This document shows, piece by piece, positions 23,270 to 34,952 of a DNA stretch of 64,000 nucleotides (positions are counted from its first letter, which is position 1; each line of letters begins with the position of its first letter). The translations under genes were made by a program, and so were the position numbers. This DNA comes from Ilex aquifolium (lineage: Eukaryota; Streptophyta; Magnoliopsida; Aquifoliales; Aquifoliaceae), in the NCBI GenBank assembly GCA_951799425.1, contig OX637404.1:23494545-23558544 (forward strand). Reading direction: 5' to 3'. The notes beneath the pieces were generated by a model. It was not told the origin of the DNA. It saw only the letters and a program-made list of their open reading frames with translations, and did no database searches.

Positions 23270-23460
23270 GAGCCGCCACCACCATTAATGGCTATAGCCG
23301 AAGAAGAATCCAGTGGAATTCCGGTGTATGAGACTGTGAGGATGTTTGTCAGAAATGTTCAATTTTTTATTTAGGTCCGCCACAACAATGGAATTGTTGG
23401 GAAACAACTAGATACCGCTGAATTATTAGAACTCATGACCGATTGTGATCTATTAAAAAA
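23270..23460 (+). pseudogene. Possible captured gene fragment, unrecognised
   Basis: This island is less A/T-rich than its surroundings. After GAGCCGCCACCACCATTA the frame reads MAIAEEESSGIPVYETVRMF, then VRNVQFF, and soon stops. Codon-like composition and a leader-like upstream stretch suggest the start of a host gene copied into a Helitron-type element. I cannot name the source gene. Confidence 0.25.
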
Positions 23461-24249
23461 TAAACACATAAACTAATAACAAAAGAATATATGAATCATG
23501 AATTTAAATTTAAAATTTTATGGTTAAATCTTATGAGCGTGAATTAAGTATATAATTAAATGGTAAAGAATATGAGTGTTTCTCAATTAAGAAACAAAAT
23601 TAATGTTTAATACTATTAATATATTATATGAAGGGCATTTTATAGTTTTTAAAAATTATAGACTTAATTACTTATTAGTAAAATAAAATTATTAATTTAT
23701 TATTAAATAAGTTTCTTTTACAAACTCAATTTATTATAACTTCATAAGGAAAATTCAACCTAAATTTTCACTAAATTGTTCTTCTAATAGCTTTTCAAGC
23801 ACAACCGTCCCCGTCAAAACAAGCCCATCAGCCCATTCTCCTGAACTCCTCCCAAAACAAGAGAAAATAGTTAATGCAACGGTGAAATCATAGGAGTGTT
23901 GATGACATTGTATCATCAATCAATAATAGAATAAAATTATTTAGACTTAAAAATTTGATTTAATTTGCTGACTTAAAAATGTGACTTTATTAGAATCATT
24001 GGATCAACACAAAATTCTAAAGTTTGATAGGACCCACAATTAATCCAAAAATCACAGTGAATTAGGTCAACAAATTAAGTCAGTAAATTAGATCTTAATA
24101 TCATTGCTCATAATAAATTTTTAAATTGACAAAGTGAATCTCATTTGGGTAGTTATTAACTTATATAGAAAAAAAGTTAATAATTTTTAACTTACATGGA
24201 TATGTAATTATTGATTTTTATTGGATCCATTTCTTTATTTGTTTATATA

Positions 24250-24300
24250 CTAGTTATTGCACACGTACGTTGTACGTATACGCTTTTGAGCTATAATTTC
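24250..24300 (-). mobile_element. Helitron 3' terminus in minus orientation
   Basis: On the minus strand the sequence ends CGTACAACGTACGTGTGCAATAACTAG then T, with palindromic ACGTACGT material near the end. This is a CTRR|T terminus with a subterminal hairpin. The matching 5' end to the right was not found. Confidence 0.45.
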
Positions 24301-24511
24301 ATAATATTTTTCTTTTTTTATCCATATTATATCTACATTAAGGGTTCAGCTTGATGAAAAGAACATATAAACTAAAGAACATGAAAATTGGTAGATGAAT
24401 AGAGATTGGAAAGAAAATTGGTATCTTACTATCTATATTACATATTATTACACAACTTGTAAAACTACAATCATTTTGTATCAAACATACTTTACTACTA
24501 CATATGAAAGA

Positions 24512-25932
24512 TCTATATAATAAAGTACAATACAATTCAAATCTCAAAAAATAAACAAAATGACTTTTGCTATTCGCGGTTGAGATCGCTTTAAATTTTA
24601 CTTTAAAGTTAATCTAAAGTCTAATATTAACACCCCAAATTTAATGAAAAAAATAGGCCCCTAAAGGTATGTTTGGAGTGATTTTTTAAAAGTACTTCTA
24701 TCAATTATTTCTCACAAGTATTTTAAAAAAAAAATATTGTTTGAAACCGCTCCACCACTACCTCTACCATCACCACCCCACCGCTCCACCACCATCACCA
24801 CTACCCCCACCACTACCACCCCCACCACCCCCACCATTATCACTATTGCTGCCACCACCATCACTATAGCCACTCTACCATACCCACCACCCCATCAGCA
24901 CCGCCGCTGCCACCACCATCACCACTTCCATTGCCCTACCACCACCACCACCCCAACATCATCACTACCACTACCACTACCACCACCGTCTCATTTCCAA
25001 CACCATTTCCATCGCCCCACCACCACCTCTGCCGCACCCTACCATCATCACCGCCGCCGTCACACCTTACCACCACCGCTACTGTCCCACCATCACCCCT
25101 ACCACCACCGTTACTGTCCCACCATCACCCCTACCACCCCCACCCCACCCTCATTGCCCCACCGCCGCCACCACCACCACCACCATCGCCACCCACCACC
25201 GATTGCTACCATCGTCGTCCATGGCCACCACTTACTACCATCATCATCTTATTCTTATATTTATTACTATTACCACCATCATCCCACTACCACTGTCGCC
25301 CACCGTTAGCACCCACCACCACCCATCTTCCCTCACCATCGCCACCAGCCGCTGTCACCTACCCCATCACATCTACCACCACCAACCACCATCATCTGTC
25401 ATCGCCCACCACTGCAGCCACCCACTGTCACATACCGTCACCACACTTACCGCCGTTGTCATTCGTCACCACCCATTACACTGTCGCCTAGAAAGCACCC
25501 ATCGTCGCCCACCACCACCGTCGTCGTCCCACCACCACATTACTAACCACCATCACCGTCGTCCACCACTACCTACACCCATCACTACCACCACCACCAC
25601 TGTTGCCACCCATAGCTGTCATTACCATCATCGTCACTCAAAATCCACTACCACCATCACCATTGTCACCCCACGACTACTACCACCATCACCATTGCCA
25701 CCCCACGACTACTACTACCACCATAGTCGTCGTCTTACCCACCACAACCATCATTGTGTCCCACCATCACCACTGTCGTCCACCACCACTACCACTGCTC
25801 ACCCCCATTACAATCGGTGTTTAAATTTCTTTATCTCTTCTCTATGTTTTGTGATTTGATTTTAGGTGTGAATACATATATGTTGACCATTTTTTTTATT
25901 ACTCCATGCTTTCAGGCACGAGAAATAACTAG
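24512..25932 (+). mobile_element. Non-autonomous Helitron A (1421 bp) carrying a CAC-rich minisatellite
   Basis: It begins TCTATATAATAAAGTA directly after an A (24511) and ends GAAATAACTAG directly before a T (25933), the A|TC...CTRR|T signature. The first 250 bp and last 140 bp match Helitron B (60659-62038) closely: CTATTCGCGGTTGAGAT and TTACTTTAAAGTTAATCTAA at the left, ACAATCGGTG and TTAAATTTCTTTATCTC at the right. The middle (24760-25815) is CCACCACC/CATCACC minisatellite. It encodes no transposase, so it moved with enzymes from elsewhere. Confidence 0.75.
24760..25815 (+). repeat. CAC-rich trinucleotide-based minisatellite inside Helitron A
   Basis: More than 1 kb is built from CCA, CAC, ATC and occasional GTC/GCC triplets, almost free of G on the plus strand. 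Several frames stay open and would encode Pro/Thr/His-rich chains, but this is a composition effect; there is no start context, intron or family match. Confidence 0.85.
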
Positions 25933-26312
25933 TTAGTATATATGGTAAAAATAATTTCACTAATCTTCATTTTGATTATTCAGATTGTTCGAATAATGTT
26001 AAAACAAATTTCAATGATTTTTCTTTGATAAAAAATGAAAAAAAAAATTCAACAGTTAAAGATGTAAAACCATTACAAGATTATTAACTCGATGTTCTCC
26101 ATGAAAAAACAAATTTCAGGCACGGGGAATAACTAGTTAGTATATATGGTAGAAATAATTTCACCAATCTTCATTTTGATTATTCAGATTGTTCGAATAA
26201 TGTTAAAACAAATTTCAACAATTTTTCTTTGATAAAAAATGAAAAAAAAAATCAACAGTTAAAGATGCAAGACCATTACAAGATTATTAACTCGGTGTTC
26301 TCCATGAAAAAA
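25911..26312 (+). repeat. Tandem duplication, two 204-bp units, each holding the Helitron 3' terminus
   Basis: The unit beginning TTCAGGCACGAGAAATAACTAG repeats at 26115 with few changes (GGCACGGGGAATAACTAG). Both continue through TATATATGG, TTGTTCGAATAATG, and CGATGTTCTCCATG or its G variant. Thus the CTAG end of Helitron A (25929-25932) recurs at 26133-26136, followed both times by T. Confidence 0.85.
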
Positions 26313-27105
26313 AAATATAATAAAATTCCAAAACATAATAATTATTCACAAAGTAACTATTACATTTTGGTTAAAAACAATCAAAGACACAAGTATGCGT
26401 CTTGTTAATTATTTAAAACCACACAGACCAATAAAATCTTTGGTATTACCTCACATAGTTCCAAAGACGTCTGACTTCTTTTTCCTCAAACCCGAAGGGA
26501 CCTTTGCCATACAATGTTTTCTAGTTCCATGCCTACAAGACTGCAACCAGTGAAGTGTTGCTGATATAATAACACATCTCACAAGAACATACCTTTTGCT
26601 TCATTAATCTCTGAATATGCCTATAACACGCCAAACGCTGGGTGCACCGCAATAACAAATGTATCATCTTTGTTATAATAGATGAAACATTTGGACAAGT
26701 TTAGTATATGAAAAGATAGTAAGAAAATGATTACACTATTTCCATTATATCTCATGCAAAAAAAAAACTTTTTAGTTCCCACATTCTTTGAACTTGCCAA
26801 ATCAAACCCTACTGGTGAATACAATTGTCATTGAGGGAGAATCTGAAAAGTTTAACTTAATGGTGTCATTATTTACATTTTCAAATTTGGTCTCTTGCCT
26901 TTTGAAGAGTGTCTTAATTGCGTAATAAAAATGAAGTTATGTTTTTAAAATTTTCAGCAAGGATAAAATTGACTTTAAAGGATTAACTAAGGTTAAAATA
27001 GAAAAATAAATGTTTTTTATGTTGAGGAACTTTTAGAAGTAGTATAAATATAAATTACTATGGTATCCCGGTTGTATTGAATATTTTTTAAACCATGCCT
27101 CATGC
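26313..27105. other. Upstream region of the coiled-coil gene; no other gene seen
   Basis: A/T-rich sequence without a recognisable repeat end. It contains the probable promoter of the gene starting at 27419. Confidence 0.45.
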
Positions 27106-27111
27106 CACGTG
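27106..27111 (+). promoter_or_regulatory. G-box (CACGTG) upstream of the coiled-coil gene
   Basis: CCACGTGTGC contains the palindromic G-box core bound by plant bZIP and bHLH factors, 308 bp upstream of the start codon, with a second CCACGTCG word shortly after. A regulatory role is inferred from motif and position only. Confidence 0.4.
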
Positions 27112-27418
27112 TGCATCAACCACGTCGTCACTGTGGGAACATCTTTTGGCCCGCGCTCAAAGGCAAAAGAAAAACCTAAAACCTAAAAACTAAACCGCAC
27201 CGGTGTAACAGCTTTGTCACCAACCATGGCAATATCGTAATAAGATTCGAAAATCCAGGGCAATTTAGTAAGAAGATCAAAAGAACTTTCAGTTCATAAC
27301 AGACAGCTGCTTGCAAAAGGGAAGAGAAAAACCTCCCTTTCCCTCTCTTCCTTCTCTTTCTCTCTCTACTCTTCGATCGGACCACAAAGACAACAGTTGG
27401 ATGCTTTAAGGAAACAAA

Positions 27419-30400
27419 ATGGACGCCGACGAGGTAACAATCCAACACTCATTACCGCAATCTGACCACCCACATGCACCGCCCACGGCGGCGCCACCGC
27501 CAACAACCACTCAACTACTGTTTTAACGGTTTTTTTATTTGGGTTTTTTTAAAAATGGTGATCGATTTTGATCTTCTTTTTCTTTACTCCATTGGTGTTA
27601 TGAGTTTTTTTTTTCTAAAGATTTTTGATGGGTTTGTGATTTTTTTGAGCAGAGATTAACGGCCTTGAAGAAGGCTTATGCCGATATAATTTTGAACACC
27701 GCGAAAGAGGCCGCAGCGAGGATCATGGTGTCGGAGAGAAGAGCTCTTCAGTTTCAGCACGAGCTGTATGTGGCAAAAGAAGATGCTCTTCAGATGCTAC
27801 TGAGACTCAAACGGATGATGGATTCTAAGGTGAGTTCGTTCTTTCGCAAGTGGGTTTTGATGTTGTTTCGATTTCGAATTTTTTTGTTACTTCTGTCAAT
27901 GTATGTGTTTTTGTTGCTGGGTTGTTAAATTGGATTAGTTTTTGGCTGTTTGCTTAACGTGGCTTTTGATGTAGCTGCTGTTTTGTGATTTAGTTGATGT
28001 TTGTGATAATGATTTTCCTGCGTAGATGAATTTGGTTCGTAGGTTTGGATGTTTATTTGTTGTTTAAGTCACCTAGGGGTTCTTTTTTCGACATTCACTT
28101 TGGTGAGAAAAGTTTGCTCTGATTGTGTTTAGTGTCATTTTTTTCCCTCTTGAAGTGATCTTTATATAATATAATGCTCATGCTTTCTTTTTTGTGTGAC
28201 TCGATGTATTTTCTCAGAACTATCTATTTGTTTCTTAGATAACAGATCTTTTCTATGTGATGGGTTTTCTTAAATTTGCACCATTATTGGGAAATAGGGA
28301 AGCTTGTTTGAATTTCCCAAGTTTCCTCACCGATCAAGTAAAAATTCTCAAGTTTTATGACATGAAGCATTCAAAATATGGCTACGTCCAATACATTGGC
28401 CGGTTGTGTTGGCGGTTACTTCCTCACCATAAAAATAGAAACTTAGGCCGTTAGTCAGTGGCAGATTACAAGTTGGAGGCCATGGCTGTGAAGATTACAA
28501 AAATTGCCTTTTGGGCCCATTAAATTCGATGTAACTGCCCAGAAACTATTAAGGTAACCCTTAGCCTCCCAATATTTTCAAAATTGCCCACCAAATCAAA
28601 TTTTGTATCTTTTCTCTGTTTTTAGTTTGCCACGCCAATTTCAAATTTCTGGCTCTGCCTCCTGCATTACTTACTGCTATACAGTTTGTAGGGCCATTGA
28701 AATATTACCTACTTTCTTTATCGGAAATGTTTTGTGAGAATGTGTCGTCTATCTTTTTGATGTAATGGTGTGTGGTAACTTTAACATGTGACCAATGATG
28801 AAGAACAACAATGAGAAATTCGTTAATCCATGATCATGATGCTGTAGTTGTCTTTTTTAAGGAGAACTGAGTGGATTGATCTGTGAAGGTATTTGAATAT
28901 CTTATCTTGCTTCTTAGAGTCAAAAGTTTTTTTTTTGGTCTTTCAAATGCAAATTACAAACTTACCTTAGGATTGGCGACAATCAACTTTTAATGCTATC
29001 AAAAGTGCAAAGTGATATCGAAGTTTATTTTGTCGTATTTATTTTTCTTCATTCCCTTGTTGCTATAGTCATGAAATCCACTTTAAAAGTATCTCATCTT
29101 ATATATGGACAAATATTTCATTGTCACCAATCATTTTTGGCTATGTATCTTTTAGCATTCAATGCTGCACATAGTATGAAATCTAAAGGGGCTTGCGTTT
29201 CATTGGAGTTTAAAAAACATTTTACATGGATTAATAGTGGTAATGAATTCATGAGTTATATCTTTCTATCCAATTACTCTGCTTCACACTTATTGTATTG
29301 TTCTTACTTTCTATTTCCAATTGCATCATAAAATTGCAATGTTCCTCAGAAAAGGAGGGCATGATAGACAAATGACCTACTGAAATTGCTTTCTTGTTTA
29401 CTAGGAGAGGAAAAAAAAGGAATGATAAACTTATGATACTATAGGTAAATTATAAATTTAACATTGTGAACTATGTTAATTATGATAAAATTGATCTTCG
29501 TTAGGAGTTTTTGCTAGGAGATCCTTTAGTTTCTTTGGTTGATCTCATCTATTTAAGCTCCTTGATTGGCTTGTTCTAAGGTCCCCAGTTTTGCTCGTTG
29601 AATGATGGTTTTCACTTTTACCTCATTACTTTCACTTTAGTATCCTAATAGAGCGACAACTAAAACCAGGCAGCCAAGTGCACGAGGCTTCCACCACCGT
29701 TGGATCTAGGGAGTGTCTTTGAATATTTATTAAGCAATCTCCTTAGGATTTCTCAATGTTTTTCAAAGAATAGATAGATGATTGAGTAAGAAACATTGGA
29801 GCTTCTCTTATTATTAAGTTGTCCTTAGTGAGACTAATTTGTTAATCACCATCTCAGCTGACTGTTTAAACTAATAGAAAAGGTGTAATATATTTATTTG
29901 ACACTACAGTTCTAAAAAAAGTTGTACACTGAGATGTCGGGGGCATGTTACAAATAGTTATGTTTTTTATATTAAATTATATTATGACAAGTAAACAAAT
30001 AATTATAGTGTTGTTCATAAGTAATTCAATACTTTATGACAAATACATCTTATGTCTAGTCAACTAGTGTGAATTTTTAGACTCAACGATCATAGTAGTC
30101 AATACTCAACGATGTTTTCAAGCAATGTGTACAAAATACATAATTATAATGATTGTTCTCATCTTCTCAATTCCTTCTTTTTAACAAAACTTTCTATGCA
30201 TCTTCTGCTTTTATCAGTGCATAGTACAACTTTAGTGTGATTAGTTTCAACAATTATAGGTTCTTTCATAGTATAAATAGTCGTTTTGCCTAATTTTTCG
30301 ATTTTGTGAATTATATGCCTAGGCATTTATATTCCAAATTAGAACTTGGATGCATGTTACATGGATGTATGCATTTTTTTTTAAACCTTAAGTTTTTTTT

Positions 30401-33400
30401 TTAAACCTTGCCCCCATCATAGTTTGTTAAAAAATTGAGGTTAATTCTATAATTTAGAAACTAAGTAGATTGCTTAAATTTTACTTCAAAGTCCCCACGA
30501 GTCTTACGAGTCATGGCTGACTCTGTGTCTCTTCCTTCCCTGTTTCCTCTCCTGCCACCAAGCGAACCTAAACTTTGGGTTGTTGGGAAACCTAAATTCA
30601 AGCAACAACTAAAGTAACGAAGCCAACCTTGAGGATGAGTTTTTTCCAACCTATGGAATTTGACACAGGAGTGTCCAAACATGTCGAGGGCTTAGCAAAA
30701 TATAGATCATCAACTTTGTGTCCAATGCTTGAACTTCGACATTTCTTGTTTCTTGTCAAATTGTTTCATTCTCAAAAAAGGTACTTTTAAATCTTGTTTG
30801 TTGTATTTGGTCAGAAGTCTTTGTTTTTCATTAATTGGTGGTCTTGCAAATGTAAGTTACTGCTACCTTTGTTCTGAGGATTTTCCGAGACACATCCTGT
30901 AATATTCTCTAATCATATATGAGTTAGTAGAGACTAGAGAGTGTTATTTTGCAAAGAAACAGCCTTGGTCTTATTGAGAAGAATGATTTCTTATTGTTAA
31001 AGTCTTATCCTATTGGTTGATTCAAATTGGTGGTGAGTTTCGCTCTTTATCTCTTTGTAAATTCCATTGAGCACCGACCTTTTCATTGGGTTGTTCATTG
31101 TGTCCCCACCTATTTGTCCACGTTTCTAGTGTCATTCACTATGACCCAAGGCAAACTAGTTCTTGCTTGCTTTTTTCCCAACGAATATGATGGCTAATCC
31201 AACAAATTTGAGAGTTTCTTGATATAAAGTAGCATGGTTTAGTCTTTGATTGCAAACTTAGTCAGGAGGGACTAGGCAGACATCAGTCAAAATAATGACA
31301 AGCTATCATCTTTTCCTTCCCATGTCAAAATTCGATACCATATTGGCAGGAAAAATAAGTATTCAGCAATAACTGAGCTTGTTGGCTATACTTCAGGTTA
31401 AGACTCTGATTAATATTTTCTACTTACATTTGCGTTTTAAACATTTGCATTTCAGCTGTATGTGGGCAAAAAAAAAAAATCATTTTGGTTGAGAGGTTTG
31501 ATTGCCCTGGAAGTGGATTGTGGAAGTATACACTATGATGAAATGTTGCACTTTTACAAGCTCTGGACCGGGGGATGAGATTGTGGAAGTGTAGGTACTA
31601 GCTAATGGTTAGAAAACTAATTTCCTGCTAGAACAGCCATTTTCTAGTAGTTAACCAGATAAGCATAAGTTTCAAATTTCTCTCATGAACCATATTGTTG
31701 AGAGCTTGATAAACACTATTGCCTTAATCAATTTAAGAATTTGAAGGAACTTGTAATCTAACATGGTGCCGAAGCTTTTGTTTTTACTTCTAAGGCCTTG
31801 CATTCAAGTCTCCACAAATCTATCTGTTCCCGTTTTCAGTCAGTCAGTGTGTTAGTTGTATGATCTGCAGTGGGTTTATGTTTTTGTCTCTTGAGCAAAA
31901 GGAATCAACACATTAAAAGAGGGGGGGGGGGGGGGGGGGGGGAGGTTTTGAGCTTGTTATGCATTGTTGGTTATATACTCTATCAGCTTATGCTTTTGGA
32001 GTTACCCGGAGGTAACCTAACACTTGTGAACATTGATTTTTCTTACACACATTAAAATACCTTTGTAAATTTTAATAAAAACGATGGAGCCAGGTTTATC
32101 TCAATTTTCCTTGCGTCTTTGCCATTTTATGGTTTCTTCCTTTACAACTTCTCTAAACGATGGCACTGATAGAAATGTTTACAGATTTGTGAAGCAGAGA
32201 TTGCATCTTCGAGTCAACAGAAAAAGATAGAAGAACTCGAAGCACAACTTCAGGAAGCTGAGGACATCGTCAGAGACCTCAGAGAAGAGTTAAGACAAGT
32301 GCAGGCTGAATTGGAGAGGGAGTCAAACAACAAAATACATGTGGATGAACATGATACGGCTACTACAGAGGAAACATCGGAGGATCACACACTCTATACT
32401 TCTCAGTCTGTCATATTGCCTCATTCAGAATCACCCCGTGAATCTGTCCTAGTTTCTGACCTGAGAAATTTGTATTTGAGTCCTGGAAATGAGGTCAGTC
32501 ATGATATTCCCTCCTTAGTGTTAAGAAGCAAAGAGCCTGAGCTGTACAGAAATGGATGCACCCAAAGAATTCGTGCATATGAGAGGAACTTGTTGAATGG
32601 GGAATTAAGTGTAAGTGAAGATGAAGAAGGTAAGAGGATCTGTACAACACCCACTTATGTGGCTGACAATATGTGTACTACAGAGAAGAAAGGAGGAGTA
32701 CTGACAGATTCCAGATTTGTCAGCTGGTACCAAGTTCAGGCAGGTAAGTGTTTTCGTAGAAAAAGGAAGAGAACTACCAGATATAAGAAAAACAGAACGC
32801 CCTCCTGGTGGTTTCTTCCTGAACAATCTATTAAGACGGACCAAACACCTGCTATAACTTGTTTGAGAACTCATCCAAATTTGGTTAATAACAATGCTCA
32901 GTCCATTGAACGACCCTCTCAGATGGCCCCAAGATTAACCTCAGATTCAACTCAAATGAGCACACGGCTGGGATTTGCCAAAACTGATGTATGTGGTGGA
33001 GATTGTGTTAAAGCTTGTGGTGTTCAAAGCACAATAAACAAGGATGATATATTGACAGATAAATTGCCAATGAGACAGGAATTTGGATCTACAGAGAGTT
33101 CAGAAGTTCCAGTTGGTAGAATGAATCTTGATAAAGATGATGTGCCATTAATAAATTCAAATGGATCAAAAGCTTCTGATACAACTCATCCAATTCATAG
33201 TCAACCTTTGAATGATAGGATTATCAAGTACACATTCCAAAGAAAGCGGAAAAAAGTGTCTTTTAGTGGCTCTGATGGGAATGCCTCTCTTGAAAATAGC
33301 ACTTTGAAGAAGACAGAGGAGAAACAACCTGGTTCACTAGAGCCACAAAAGTCCAGCTTGATTACAGAATCATCAAGGGACAGTCGGCGATTGGCGCAGG

Positions 33401-34952
33401 TTGCTCGTCAGGTTGGTAATATGTCTTTTGTGTATGTCTATGCACATGTGTCTCACGGTTCAAAATTCTCATCTCGAGACTATGTTTCTGTTAATCAAAA
33501 ATTGAAACCTCTCGGAAACATTCATTTATATCAACAACTGGAAAATTTTTATAACATTGAGGGTTTGCAGTGATAGACATTTTTCATTCTCGTGCCCGAA
33601 GCACTTGCATCTCATGGTGTTTCAATTTATGACGAAAAACTGAATGACAATGTAGGTCAAGTCCACATGCTATCAATTCATAAAGTTGAGGGTGCAAATT
33701 GAGATTTTTATTGTTTGAGGGTTCAAATTGAGAATCGAAATATCTTTTGGGGTACAAAGTGAGATTAGCCCAAAAAGTTTTGATGCACTTGGGGACAAGG
33801 GGTCAAGTGTGATCAAAGTTAGGCTCTTTTTTGGTGCAGCCCATAATCCTGCCCTTCATTCAGATGGGATTAGAATTTGATCAGATTGATTGTAACATTT
33901 TAAACCATTGGATCTAGGGGTCAAACTTACACCCACTGAGATCACTTCCTATTTTTAATGGTAACTGGTAATTGAGACACTTCACATTAGATTCGAAATC
34001 CATTAGTGGTTGACATGTGGTACCTCTACACCTGCAAGTGGAAGGTCTTACAAATATAAAATATAGCGCTTGGCTTCTGTTAAAGTATATTGTGTCATTG
34101 ACGTTTCGATCAATTCGGGCGAAAGGCATTATTTTTCAGTCAACCTTTTTTCCTTTGAAAGTATTTTTGTAGTTCGTCTGCAATACAATTAAGAACGTGT
34201 GTCTATGTATATATGCATCACTGATATTGCTCTGATAAATGCCTCTACAACTTTTGATAATTGTGAGGTCCGGTCTGGTTGGTAGCATTGCAAGTTGTGC
34301 TGGTAATGGTTAGTATTAATGCCAGCCCAACTAGTTTTTCTAGTCTATTTGTTAACTGGACATTATTTCTATTTTTTGTAAGCAAGACTAAATATGTTTT
34401 CTGATTTTAGTGGATGCTTAATCTGACTTTCCATTATTACTGTACTTATGTCTCAATCAAATGTCGTGAATTTAGATAATTCTTGTGCTTTGAGGGATCA
34501 ATGTGGGATGTTGGCGATCTTATGATGTCGTAGGCTCTATGGAGGGGAAGACATAAAAAGGATTTTCAGGAATATGAAAAGTTTGACAAAAGTATCCCAA
34601 GGCTCTCATTGTGAATTCTGACTCTTTCATGCTTTCATTCACTTTTAACTTTCAGAGTCCACATTGTAGATTTTTGTAGAGTTTGGGATTTTCTTGTAGT
34701 ATATACAGTGCCACATGTTATCTTTGTTGTCTTCTTTTTTATTTGTTTGTTTGTGTTCATTATGTACATATCCTTCCTGTATACAAATGAGATTGCTTAT
34801 TTTTACGATCATTTTTTGGTATTCAGTGTTTACTAAATATGTGACTAAGTTGTAACAACATGTTAACATTTGCTTTGTGTCTTACTTGAAATCTTTTGGC
34901 TTGTTCTTATGTGCAGCTAATATCTTTATCAGAGAAAAAATGGTGGCAGTAA
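27419..34952 (+). CDS. Uncharacterised plant coiled-coil protein, 484 residues, four exons
   Basis: Exons are 27419-27433, 27653-27829, 32185-33411 and 34917-34952, all with GT-AG introns and phase 0. The product starts MDADERLTALKKAYADIILN, continues TAKEAAARIMVSERRALQFQ, and holds a long coiled coil through KKIEELEAQLQEAEDIVRDL and LREELRQVQAELERE (about residues 75-110). The middle is Ser/Thr/acid-rich, with two basic clusters that could be nuclear signals, RRKRKR (about 255) and FQRKRKKVSF (about 414). It ends SRRLAQVARQLISLSEKKWW Q. I recall similar unnamed proteins in many flowering plants but no established function. Intron 2 is 4.36 kb and repeat-bearing. The 15-nt first exon is short, but its ATG context (AAAATGGAC) and the clean splice support it. 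Confidence 0.82.
28456..28669. mobile_element. Possible short hAT-type MITE in intron 2 of the coiled-coil gene
   Basis: The left end CAGTGGCAGATTAC and the right end CTGGCTCTGCCTCCTG are imperfect inverted partners of the CAGGGGCGGAGCC type of hAT ends. The interior holds CCTTTTGGGCCCATTAAATT. The flanking 8 bp are not clearly duplicated. Confidence 0.35.
31921..31942 (+). repeat. Poly(G) run of 22 in intron 2 of the coiled-coil gene
   Basis: Twenty-two consecutive G on the sense strand, about 240 bp before the exon 3 acceptor. Such a run could form a G-quadruplex in the pre-mRNA, but its length may also be a sequencing or assembly artefact. Confidence 0.8.
33596..33772. repeat. Dispersed repeat, second copy, in intron 3 of the coiled-coil gene
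   Basis: Aligns with 52-222 along its length: GCACTTGCATCTCA, TTTCAATTTATGACG, GAGGGTGCAAATTGAGA, TATCTTTTGGGG and GAGATTAGCCC. Both copies lie inside introns. The class of the element is unknown. Confidence 0.6.

Larger units (their letters stand above)
21272..24249 (+). mobile_element. Helitron-like sequence, 5' end clear, 3' end not found
   Basis: After an A at 21271 the element begins TCTATATAATAAAATAG, with TTTTTCGCGGCTCAAATCG nearby. The same 5' layout appears at 56354 (TAATAAAGTAG, then GTTCGCGACTCAAATCG). The interior is A/T-rich, carries a diverged direct duplication (22226-22580) and a gene-like fragment (23270-23460), and has no recognisable Rep/helicase. The right limit given is only the point where a minus-oriented Helitron end appears. 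Confidence 0.4.

Noticed and set aside
24737-25859. Several overlapping long Pro/Thr/His-rich open frames
   Set aside because: They arise from a CAC/CCA/ATC minisatellite that lacks stop triplets in several frames. No start context, splice sites or family match; they sit inside Helitron A.
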